Source: Gammaproteobacteria bacterium (GTDB lineage Bacteria; Pseudomonadota; Gammaproteobacteria; Pseudomonadales; Azotimanducaceae). Taken from it: a DNA stretch of 32,643 bases. Positions 9,491 through 17,917 of this stretch are shown piece after piece. The DNA lies in assembly GCA_013151695.1 (NCBI GenBank), contig JAADHW010000084.1, positions 1-32,643 of the forward strand, given 5' to 3'. Each line of letters opens with the position of its first letter. The first letter of the stretch is position 1. Under the pieces are notes generated by a model. It worked only from the letters and a program-made list of their open reading frames with translations, did not search any database and was not told the origin of the DNA. Position numbers and translations under genes: made by a program.

Positions 9491-10302
9491 ACTTCTTAAG
9501 GCAAGACATCGCCAAACTCTGGGCCGGGCAAGATCCTATGGATTCAGCTTTTGCGCTGCAGGGCGAAGTGTTCAGAGATGTGCCGGGGAGACGGACACTT
9601 AGGGTTGAATTAGACAGCCGTCACTATTTTGTTAAGTTGCATTACGGAGTCGGCTGGCGTGAAGTAGTAAAAAATTGGTTGCAGTTCAAGCATCCGATTG
9701 TCGGTGCGCTAAATGAATATGTCACTTGTCGTGACCTTGACCGATTGGGGATTGCAGCCCCGAAGCCTGCGGCCTATGCCACCTCAACGGGATCTATTGC
9801 CAGTCGGCGTTCTTTTGTGTTGTGTGATGAGTTATTCGGTTATACCAGCCTTGAAGACGTTACCGACGATTGGATAGCTACATCGCCTCATGCGATAACC
9901 AAACACAGGTTACTTTATGCAGTGGCGCGTTTCGCTAAAACGTTTCACGACTTAGGCTTCATTCATCGTGATTTCTATATTTGTCATATTCTGGTCCAGA
10001 ATGATGCGTTATCTGCTGGTCGCTTTGAATTGGCGGTGCTAGATTTGCATCGTGCGCGGCGGTTCTCAGTGATTCCCCTAAAATGGCTTAAACGAGATCT
10101 GGCGGCTTTGTTGTATTCGACATTAGACTTGGGATACAGCCCAAGAGATTGGTTGAGATTCATCAGAATCTATCGTGGCCAGCCTTTGACGCAAGTATTT
10201 GCAGCGGAGGGTGAGTTCTGGCGTTCTGTCCTGCAACGCGCAGAAAAACTCTACCAAGAAGGCCGACGTAAGAAATTGGTTAAAGGCTTGTATACACCAT
10301 GA
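9487..10302 (+). CDS. waaP: LPS core heptose kinase, WaaP (RfaP) family
   Basis: FIHRDFYICHILV catalytic motif typical of WaaP, followed by AVLDLHRARRF. GTG start overlaps upstream TGA (GTGA). Confidence 0.85.
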   Translation: MNFLRQDIAKLWAGQDPMDSAFALQGEVFRDVPGRRTLRVELDSRHYFVKLHYGVGWREVVKNWLQFKHPIVGALNEYVTCRDLDRLGIAAPKPAAYATSTGSIASRRSFVLCDELFGYTSLEDVTDDWIATSPHAITKHRLLYAVARFAKTFHDLGFIHRDFYICHILVQNDALSAGRFELAVLDLHRARRFSVIPLKWLKRDLAALLYSTLDLGYSPRDWLRFIRIYRGQPLTQVFAAEGEFWRSVLQRAEKLYQEGRRKKLVKGLYTP

Positions 10303-11708
10303 AGTTTTCAACCGAGGGGCTTGGTTTGGCCGGGCTTGATTTGGTACCCCCGGTAGTGGTGGAAATACGCCTGGATCCAGGTGAAGAATTTTTTGTCGGT
10401 GAAATCGTAGATGTTGTCTTTAAGCAGATTGCGCGAGTATTACCAGGGCGCAGAGTCAGTGGCATCGCAACTTTTAAAGATAGAATAGTATTTGCCAAAA
10501 TATTCTACGGCCAAGGTGCACGTCGAAATTGGCAGCGTGAAATGTCGGGTGCTGCTTCTATGCAACGTTCCGGTGTAAGATCTCCCGCCTTATTGGGTAG
10601 TGGTGCTACTGCTGACGGTGAAGGTTATGCGGTTTTTTATAACGCGTTGACCGACGCCAAAGGCATAGCCGAAACTGACACTGCTGGCATTTTTGCCGCT
10701 GTTGGCCTACTTGCACAGCTACATGGCGCCAATCTATTGCAGTCCGATGCCCACCTCGACAATTTTGTCACCAGCAATGACCAGGTGTATGCAGTTGATG
10801 TGGGTGGCTTGCGTGGTGGTAACTTACTGCGCCAGCAATTTTCTAATTTGGCAATCTTGTTGGCGCAACGTTCGCCTCTACTCGATGGCGAAGTGACTGA
10901 TCTTTGGCATCACTACGCCAAAGTGCGCGATGCAGGCTCCGGTGATGAGTATGTTGCGCGCATGGGCTCCGCAGAAAAGATGCTAAAGCTGGTGCTGCGT
11001 CAACGCCGGCTGCGGGTGCGCCGATACCTAAAGAAAACACTACGTGAGTGTACGCAATTTGTTCAGCGTAAAAACTGGCGTCGCAATTTTCTGTGTGACC
11101 GGCAGCACTGGCCTGCTCTACAACGTTTCATGATGTTTCCGGAAGCGTCTTTTGGAGAAGGAACGCCGCTAAAGCTAGGTAATAGTGCCACGGTTGTTAG
11201 AATTCAATTGGACGGTGAGAGCTACATTGTTAAGCGTTACAATGTGAAAGGTGTTGTGCACCGGATTAAACGGTGGTTCAAACGACGTGCGCGAGATGCC
11301 TGGTGTAATGGACACTGGCTCGGTTTTCTCGGTATCCCCACCGCTGCCCCAGTTGCTTTGTTGGAATCGCGTGTTGGCTGGTTTGTCGGAGTGTGTTATT
11401 TGGTTATGGTTGATTGTGGCCAACGAAACTTAGGTGAGCTGTTGGCAACCGACGCCTCTGAATTTCCAGTTCTCGCTAAGCAAACTATCGAAATTCTCTG
11501 CGCATTGCGTGCCGCTGGTTTGACCCACGGGGACCTTAAGTCGACCAACTTTGTCTTGTCTGAAGAGGGTATTGTATTGATCGACTACGATGCGTTGCGC
11601 TACGGTCCTCACGAGATTGATAGAAAGAGATTCATGGCGAATTGGGATAAATATCCTGCGCTTCGTGAGCGATGGCTAAAAGAAATGCAGGAGACGGCCA
11701 ACAGATGA
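10299..11708 (+). CDS. Two-domain kinase-like protein (lipopolysaccharide kinase / Kdo-heptose kinase-like superfamily)
   Basis: N-half: SDAHLDNFV plus YAVDVGGLRGG; C-half: HGDLKSTNFVLSEEGIVLIDYDALRYG; upstream Lys candidates FAKIFYG and YIVKRYN. ATGA overlap with the WaaP-like gene. Position after waaP. Confidence 0.8.
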   Translation: MKFSTEGLGLAGLDLVPPVVVEIRLDPGEEFFVGEIVDVVFKQIARVLPGRRVSGIATFKDRIVFAKIFYGQGARRNWQREMSGAASMQRSGVRSPALLGSGATADGEGYAVFYNALTDAKGIAETDTAGIFAAVGLLAQLHGANLLQSDAHLDNFVTSNDQVYAVDVGGLRGGNLLRQQFSNLAILLAQRSPLLDGEVTDLWHHYAKVRDAGSGDEYVARMGSAEKMLKLVLRQRRLRVRRYLKKTLRECTQFVQRKNWRRNFLCDRQHWPALQRFMMFPEASFGEGTPLKLGNSATVVRIQLDGESYIVKRYNVKGVVHRIKRWFKRRARDAWCNGHWLGFLGIPTAAPVALLESRVGWFVGVCYLVMVDCGQRNLGELLATDASEFPVLAKQTIEILCALRAAGLTHGDLKSTNFVLSEEGIVLIDYDALRYGPHEIDRKRFMANWDKYPALRERWLKEMQETANR

Positions 11709-13450
11709 TTGTTTTGGGATTATCAGGTGCACTGAAGCACGACCCGTCAGCAGCATTGCTGGTAGATGGAGAAATAGTGGCCGCTGCAGAAGAAGAGCGC
11801 TTCACTCGTGACAAGCACGCGAAAGATTGCCCACCTTACGAGTCTGCCAAATTCTGTATGGAGTATGCGGGCATTAATCCAGAACAGGTGGACTATGTAG
11901 CCTTTCCGTTTGCCCCGATCAGTATTCTTTCACCCGCAAGATGGCACTTTGCCAAACGCTATTGGTATGCGCCTGATCGAGCGTTGGATGCACTGTTCAA
12001 CGGCAATAGGCGGTATCGTGAACACAAAAAGACGATTCACCAGCTGGGAAATCGACTCGGCATTAACTGGCAAAAAACGCAGTTCGTACCGGTTGAACAT
12101 CATTTGTCTCATGCATCCAGCGCCTATCATCTCTCAGGGTTTGAAGGTAAGTGTGCAATTCTTGGGGTGGACGGCAAGGGTGAGTATGCCACTACTTTTA
12201 TTGGGTACGGCGAAAACGGTGAGATCCACAAGATCAAGGAGTTCTATGATCCAGACTCCTTAGGCGGCTTGTATGGTGCGATAACACAATATCTAGGCTT
12301 TGAAATGCTTGATGGCGAATACAAAGTCATGGGTATGGCTCCCTATGGGGATGCCAGTCGATACGATTTCTCTCGGCTGATTCGTGAGCGAGGTGACGGT
12401 TTTGCGGTCGACACACAACTGGTCAACACCGTGGGTTTGCGAAGGTATAAAGACGCGCAAGGCAAAGGTCACTACTTCAGTCAAAAGTTAGTAGATTGGC
12501 TGGGGCCGCCGCGAGTTGGGGATATTGCGGACGACCCCTACATCCATTACGCCGCTAGCATGCAGCAATTGTTTGAAACCTGGGTTCTGAAGTTGGTTGA
12601 GACTCATCTGAGTGACGTGCTGGCGGAAACCGGCCAGCTTGCTTTTGCCGGCGGCGGTGCATTGAATGTAAAACTCAATCAGCGTTTGCTTGATCGTGAC
12701 GATATCAAACAATTGTTTGTGCAACCTGCTTCAGGGGATTCTGGTACTGCGTTGGGTGCAGCGACCTATGTGGCTCATCAAAAAGGTGAACACATTCACC
12801 CGATGCGTCACGCCTACTTAGGGCCAAGTTATAGCAACGAAAGCTGTGAAGCGGCGTTGTGTGAGTTTCGAAAATCCCAAGACGTTCAATTCGCATGGAG
12901 AAAGATGTCTGATCCAGTAGGTGAAACAGCTAAGGTACTTGCAGACGGACATCCTATCGCTTGGTTTCATGGACGCATGGAGTTTGGACCGCGAGCCCTT
13001 GGTGGTCGCAGCATCATCGGCTGTCCCAATGCTCCAGGCATTGCTGATCGTATCAACGAACAAATAAAATTTCGTGAGCGTTGGCGCCCCTTCTGCCCGA
13101 GTATGTTAGATACTTTGGCGACAGACATATTGCAAAGCGATCACCCTGCTCCGTATATGACCATTACCTTTGAAGTTGCGCAGTCATGGCGCGAACGAAT
13201 TCCAGAGGTGGTGCACGAAGACGGAACGGCGCGGGCCCAAGTGGTTAGCAAAGACACCAGCCCTCGCTATTATGCATTGCTTGAAACCATGCAAGAGTTA
13301 ACCGGCAATGGTGTGTTGTTGAATACATCGCTGAATCGCCGAGGAGAACCTATGGTGTGTTCCCCCCAGGACGCCCTGAATATGTTCTTCGGATCTGACC
13401 TTGCCTATCTGGTGTTGGAAGATTGGATGGTAACCAAAACATCCGCATGA
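11705..13450 (+). CDS. Carbamoyltransferase (NodU/CmcH/TobZ family), probable LPS core carbamoyltransferase
   Basis: MIVLGLSGALKHDPSAALLVDGEIVAAAEEERFTRDKH; VEHHLSHASSAYHLSGF; FAGGGALNVKLNQRLL; GRMEFGPRALGGRSII; NTSLNRRGEPMV. ATGA overlap at 11705 with the upstream gene. Confidence 0.92.
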   Translation: MIVLGLSGALKHDPSAALLVDGEIVAAAEEERFTRDKHAKDCPPYESAKFCMEYAGINPEQVDYVAFPFAPISILSPARWHFAKRYWYAPDRALDALFNGNRRYREHKKTIHQLGNRLGINWQKTQFVPVEHHLSHASSAYHLSGFEGKCAILGVDGKGEYATTFIGYGENGEIHKIKEFYDPDSLGGLYGAITQYLGFEMLDGEYKVMGMAPYGDASRYDFSRLIRERGDGFAVDTQLVNTVGLRRYKDAQGKGHYFSQKLVDWLGPPRVGDIADDPYIHYAASMQQLFETWVLKLVETHLSDVLAETGQLAFAGGGALNVKLNQRLLDRDDIKQLFVQPASGDSGTALGAATYVAHQKGEHIHPMRHAYLGPSYSNESCEAALCEFRKSQDVQFAWRKMSDPVGETAKVLADGHPIAWFHGRMEFGPRALGGRSIIGCPNAPGIADRINEQIKFRERWRPFCPSMLDTLATDILQSDHPAPYMTITFEVAQSWRERIPEVVHEDGTARAQVVSKDTSPRYYALLETMQELTGNGVLLNTSLNRRGEPMVCSPQDALNMFFGSDLAYLVLEDWMVTKTSA

Positions 13451-14508
13451 CCCGGCGGATACTTCAAATATGCCCGCATGACAGTGCACCGTTTGGTGCC
13501 TTGTGTGGACACTATGTGCAGGCCGGCGGCTTATTGGACGTTGAGGTGGTCAGCGTATTTTTGGCGCCGCCTACAGCCAAACCTTTGTCTTTTGCACAGT
13601 ACCTCAATGTGAGTGATCTGAGTCAAACTAAGGTGTTGGTGAAAGGGTTGGCGCGGCATCTGGCGCAACGGTGGGATTTGATTCTTTGTCATCGCTATCG
13701 GGCCTACTGGGTGGTGGTGAAAGGCGCTAGAGATTTATCTAAGTGTGTGGTGATTGCGCATGAGTATGGGTTGTTGTCTCGTTGGCAGCGTCGTCTAAAC
13801 CGCAAGTTGTTTGCACGCAAAGTTAGATTTGCCGGCGCCGCGCCCGGAGTTGCTGCTGAGTTAGCGCAAATATGTGGTGAACAGTTAGTGTTACCCAACG
13901 TGTTAGATATTGAGCGAGCAGGCAAACGGCTGCTGAACCGTGATGCAGCCTTGGAAACATTGGGGCTTGCGGAGCAGCAGCCACAGGAGGCGCCTATCAC
14001 CATCGGTGTGGTGGGCCGTTTGCACTATAAAAAGAGGCCCCAGTTGGCAGTAGCCGCGTTTGAACTGTTTGGCGCTGTTCACAAGCCATCTCGACTTGTG
14101 TTCGTCGGTGAAGGCGAGTGTAGGCGATCATTGGAACAACATAAGGTTGTCGCAACCCAAGCTCGTCTTGAGCTGGTGGGAAACATAGTGGAAGCATCGC
14201 AGACATTTGCCGCCTTTGACGTGTTGTTGCACACAGGTGATGTAGATGCATTTGGGTTGGTTGTTCTGGAAGCCATGGTTGCGGGAGTCCCTGTTGTGGT
14301 GGGGCGAGGACACGGGCCCGAATATGTTTTAGCAGAGCTGGGGTTCTATGCAGAGAACGATACTGCTCAAGGTTATGCTGCCGCCATCATTCGTGCGCTA
14401 GAAACTGATCGCGAGGTGCTGGCTCAAGAGGGGAAAAAACGTGCCCAAGAGTTATTTTCGGTGCCTGCGTTAGCGCGTTGCCTGGATGGCATGCTCAAGC
14501 CTCGGTAA
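13447..14508 (+). CDS. GT4-family glycosyltransferase, probable LPS core biosynthesis
   Basis: IGVVGRLHYKKRPQLAVAAF, LVFVGEGECRRSLE, HTGDVDAFGLVVLEAMVAGVPVVVGRGHGPEYV (EX7E-like). ATGA overlap with the carbamoyltransferase stop. Confidence 0.88.
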   Translation: MTRRILQICPHDSAPFGALCGHYVQAGGLLDVEVVSVFLAPPTAKPLSFAQYLNVSDLSQTKVLVKGLARHLAQRWDLILCHRYRAYWVVVKGARDLSKCVVIAHEYGLLSRWQRRLNRKLFARKVRFAGAAPGVAAELAQICGEQLVLPNVLDIERAGKRLLNRDAALETLGLAEQQPQEAPITIGVVGRLHYKKRPQLAVAAFELFGAVHKPSRLVFVGEGECRRSLEQHKVVATQARLELVGNIVEASQTFAAFDVLLHTGDVDAFGLVVLEAMVAGVPVVVGRGHGPEYVLAELGFYAENDTAQGYAAAIIRALETDREVLAQEGKKRAQELFSVPALARCLDGMLKPR

Positions 14509-14515
14509 CCGAGGC
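14499..14515. terminator. Short hairpin gcctcggt-a-accgaggc overlapping a stop codon, between convergent genes
   Basis: 8-bp perfect inverted repeat (7-bp with 3-nt loop) containing the TAA of the glycosyltransferase; only 10 bp separate it from the convergent acyltransferase gene. No U-tract seen. Confidence 0.4.
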
Positions 14516-14518
14516 AGC

Positions 14519-15457
14519 CTACAACGGATAAAAAGGCGGTTCGCCTTCGGGCCTGGTCTTAAAACGCTTGTGGAGCCAAAGATATTGGTCTGGATTGAGC
14601 GCTATCTGTTCTTCCAACAATAAATTCATGCGGCGAGCGTTTGCTTCGTCATCATCGGTAGGGAAATTTTCCAATACCGGTGAGAATGTGATGTCCCAGG
14701 TTTGTGTCTCATTGTTACGAGTTTGACGTAGAATCAGCACCGGTGAATTATTTAGACGAGCGATCCGCGATGTCGCGCTAATGGTTGCTGCTTGGATACC
14801 GAAGAAAGGTGCAAATACTGAATGTTTGCGGCCGTAATCCTGATCTGCTGCGTACCAAATAGCCTTACCCTGCCGAATACATTGTAGCATGTGGCGCGTG
14901 TCATTGCGTTCGATGACAGCGTCAAAGAACTGTTCTCTGCCGCGGACCTGGAGCCACTCCCATACGGGGTTTTTGTTATACCGATACATCACGCCTATCG
15001 GACCACATGCACTCAGCGGTTGGCTGATAATGTCGATGACAGCAAAGTGAGCGCCCACCAAGATAACCCCTCTACCCTGGGCGAGTGCTGCGTCGAGATG
15101 TTCCTTTCCGCTAATGGTGAAACGGTCTGCAAGATCGCGCTTGGGATTGAGCCAGGGGATGGTTAGCTCCAGAGCACCGATGCTGACTTGCTGCAAAACG
15201 CGTTTGGTCATTTGCTGTTGCTGTTCGGCGCTCAGTTGTGGGAAGCAGGCAGCAATGTTGGTTTCCGTAATGATGCGTCGTGATGTGGCGAGCCGGTACA
15301 TGATTGAGCCTAAGCCACGCCCTATTGAGAAGATCCAACTGATGGGTAGCCGAGCTGTTAACCAGGCGAAGCCGACAAAGATCCAAGTAGGCCATACTGC
15401 AGGGGAGTAGATTTTACGAATCTTCGTGTGGCGACTTTGTTTCTTTGGGCGACCCAT
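14519..15457 (-). CDS. Lipid A biosynthesis acyltransferase (LpxL/HtrB family)
   Basis: HX4D motif in GAHFAVID; MYRYNKNPVWEWLQVRGREQF; WYAADQDYGRKHSVFAPFFG; DQYLWLHKRFKTRPEGE. Track start at 15484; MGRPKK at 15457 is an alternative. Confidence 0.92.
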   Translation of the reverse strand: MGRPKKQSRHTKIRKIYSPAVWPTWIFVGFAWLTARLPISWIFSIGRGLGSIMYRLATSRRIITETNIAACFPQLSAEQQQQMTKRVLQQVSIGALELTIPWLNPKRDLADRFTISGKEHLDAALAQGRGVILVGAHFAVIDIISQPLSACGPIGVMYRYNKNPVWEWLQVRGREQFFDAVIERNDTRHMLQCIRQGKAIWYAADQDYGRKHSVFAPFFGIQAATISATSRIARLNNSPVLILRQTRNNETQTWDITFSPVLENFPTDDDEANARRMNLLLEEQIALNPDQYLWLHKRFKTRPEGEPPFYPL

Positions 15458-15548
15458 AGCGTGCGGAGCATAGCGGGTCTGCATGCGAGTGGCTAACTTA
15501 CAAATTCGCTGTGTTAAACTCCTCGCCGTTCATTCTACCGGTGGATCC

Positions 15549-17045
15549 GTGTTGAATACCGAGTCTTTACAATTGCCCTCTTTAAGTGATCTTCACGTCT
15601 TAGTGGTGGGAGATGTCATGCTGGATCGATATTGGCAGGGACCTGCCGATCGAGTTTCGCCGGAAGCCCCGGTGCCAGTAGTTAATGTGCAACATCAAGA
15701 ACAACGACCAGGAGGCGCGGCTAATGTTGCGTTGAATGTGGTCAGCCTCGGTGCTCGGTGTACGTTGATAGGCTTGGTCGGCGAAGACGAGGCGGCCCAA
15801 GATTTGCAGGACACCTTGGAAGCTGCAGGGGTGGTTTGTGATTTCATTCGCGTTCCCCAGTGGCCTACCATCGTGAAACTACGTTTGTTAGCGCAAAAGC
15901 AACAATTGGTAAGGGCAGACTTTGAGCAAGCGTTGCCTGGGACAGATGCGGTTGAACGCCAGGCGCAAATACAAAACAAAGTCGAGAAACATCTTATTGG
16001 CGCAGATATATGCGTCTTGGAAGACTATGACAAGGGTGTGCTAGAAGATCCGCAGGCGCTGATCTATGCAGCGCGACAAGCTAAGGTACCTGTTTTGGTT
16101 GATCCAAAAATGAAGCCTTTGAGTGTTTATGCCAACGCCACGGTGATTAAGCCCAACGCGAGAGAGTTCCAGCACGCCTTAGACATGGAACAGATTTCCA
16201 ACCCAGCCAGGGCCAGCAAGTTGGCCAACAAGTCTGCCAGTAAGGATGACATTCGGGGCCAAGCTTTATGTGCGAAGTTAGGGCTCAGTGGTTTGGTGGT
16301 GACCCGCGGCGAACAAGGTATTGATGTTCATAGTATCGATGCGGTGCAGCATATCCCAGCGCGGTCCGTTGAGGTTTACGATGTGACTGGCGCAGGTGAT
16401 ACTACAGCTGCAACGCTGGCGATCGGTTTAGGATTGGGTTGGCCGCTGTTGAATTGCGCGCGCATTGCGAATGTAGCTGCAAGCATTGCGGTATCGAAAT
16501 CTGGTACTTCTGCTGTCACCGGGCCAGAATTGCACCAAACAATGCAGAATTCAGCGCCCGATCGCGGGCTGATGTCACGACAAGATCTGGCACTGGCAGT
16601 GAAGCAGGCTAAGGCCAACGGTCAGCGAGTTGTGTTTACCAATGGGTGTTTTGACATTCTTCATGCCGGCCACGTGACCTATCTTGCCGAGGCAGCAGCC
16701 TTGGGAGATCGTTTGATTGTGGCCATCAATGACGACGTTTCCGTCAGCCAACTCAAAGGCCCCGGAAGACCAGTGGTGCCAGTTGAAGGTCGCAGCAGAG
16801 TACTTGCCGGTTTGGGCTGTGTTGATTGGGTTGTCAGCTTTGACGAAGACACGCCAGAACCACTGCTGAAACTTCTACAACCCGACGTGTTGGTTAAGGG
16901 AGGAGATTACAGCGCCGACCAAGTGGTGGGCGCAGCACTTGTTGAGGCTTATGGCGGTGAAGTTAAAGTTCTTAGTTTGGTGGATGATGTGTCCACCACG
17001 ACGATAGTTGCGCGCATTCTAGCAAGCCAGCCCCCCAGCGGGTAG
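15549..17045 (+). CDS. hldE: Bifunctional heptose-7-phosphate kinase / heptose-1-phosphate adenylyltransferase
   Basis: PfkB kinase part (VLVVGDVMLDRYWQGPADRVSPEAPVPVV; YDVTGAGDTTAATLA) fused to a cytidylyltransferase-like part (VVFTNGCFDILHAGHVTYLAEA). GTG at 15549 proposed; track start at 15483. Confidence 0.95.
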   Translation: MLNTESLQLPSLSDLHVLVVGDVMLDRYWQGPADRVSPEAPVPVVNVQHQEQRPGGAANVALNVVSLGARCTLIGLVGEDEAAQDLQDTLEAAGVVCDFIRVPQWPTIVKLRLLAQKQQLVRADFEQALPGTDAVERQAQIQNKVEKHLIGADICVLEDYDKGVLEDPQALIYAARQAKVPVLVDPKMKPLSVYANATVIKPNAREFQHALDMEQISNPARASKLANKSASKDDIRGQALCAKLGLSGLVVTRGEQGIDVHSIDAVQHIPARSVEVYDVTGAGDTTAATLAIGLGLGWPLLNCARIANVAASIAVSKSGTSAVTGPELHQTMQNSAPDRGLMSRQDLALAVKQAKANGQRVVFTNGCFDILHAGHVTYLAEAAALGDRLIVAINDDVSVSQLKGPGRPVVPVEGRSRVLAGLGCVDWVVSFDEDTPEPLLKLLQPDVLVKGGDYSADQVVGAALVEAYGGEVKVLSLVDDVSTTTIVARILASQPPSG

Positions 17046-17134
17046 GTGCCGGTTAGCCCCTAGAACGAATACGTCAAGTTGATGCGTCGATGTCCATAGT
17101 CATGGCACCTATGACTTGTATCGCCATGATTGCC

Positions 17135-17917
17135 TTAACGGTCGATTGCTTGGGCTACTACTGCAACATTTTGTTGTAGGTGTGCCACGTTGGTGGTGCC
17201 TACAACAATACTGCTCACACCACTGCGTTGCGCTACAAATGCCAACCCTTGCGCTGTTGCTTGGCCGCTGGCGAGGGCTTTTTTAATCAGCACCCCAACG
17301 CCTTGTTGGGCTGCTTTTGCGATTAAGTCAACTTCGTCTGTGTACTGGGAATTCAATGTTGCCATCAACACATCCGCACCCTGTTTAATGGCTTCATGGG
17401 CACCGGCTACAGTTTTGTGAGATATGCCAGCGGCTAATATTTTCCCTTCAGCCTTGAGGTCTTGCAGTACTTGCAGTGTGCCTTGGCGTTGCAATATATC
17501 TAGGTCATCGCCGTTGGAGTGAATCAACACTATATCTAGCCGGTCTGTATTTAGCCGTTTCAATGAACGCATCACCGACCTGCGACAATGTTCGGGGCTG
17601 AAATCATACTGCGCTTGTTTGCCGTCAAATTCTTCGCCGACCTTCGTGCACAGTACCCACTGATCACGCTGGTCAGAAATTAACTGTCCGAGTCGGCGTT
17701 CACTCTCGCCGTAGGCGGGAGCAGTATCTAACAAATTAATCCCCAGCCCCAGGGCAGTGGCTAACAACGTTAGGGCTTGTTTGTCATCAGGTATTTTTAC
17801 CGGATATTTAACCCCTTGATCACGCCCAAATTTAACCGTGCCTAAACTCACGGCAGCCACGTTGATACCAGTATTACCTAAGGGTCGGTGTTGTAACGCA
17901 AGGGTGGTACCTACCAT
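17135..17917 (-). CDS. Aldo/keto reductase family protein
   Basis: LGNTGINVAAVSLGTVKFGRDQG, NLLDTAPAYGESERRLGQLI, DRLDIVLIHSNGDD, GVSSIVVGTTNVAHLQQNV. Confidence 0.9.
   Translation of the reverse strand: MVGTTLALQHRPLGNTGINVAAVSLGTVKFGRDQGVKYPVKIPDDKQALTLLATALGLGINLLDTAPAYGESERRLGQLISDQRDQWVLCTKVGEEFDGKQAQYDFSPEHCRRSVMRSLKRLNTDRLDIVLIHSNGDDLDILQRQGTLQVLQDLKAEGKILAAGISHKTVAGAHEAIKQGADVLMATLNSQYTDEVDLIAKAAQQGVGVLIKKALASGQATAQGLAFVAQRSGVSSIVVGTTNVAHLQQNVAVVAQAIDR

Noticed and set aside
15481-15486. Overlapping divergent ATGs (gcatgc) shared by the track starts of the lpxL-type gene and hldE
   Set aside because: Internal starts (15457 for the acyltransferase, GTG 15549 for hldE) fit the conserved N-termini better, so the overlap is probably an ORF-caller effect.
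17099-17116. agtcat-ggcacct-atgact inverted repeat between hldE and the aldo/keto reductase gene as terminator
   Set aside because: Only a 6-bp AT-containing stem with no U-tract; could arise by chance.
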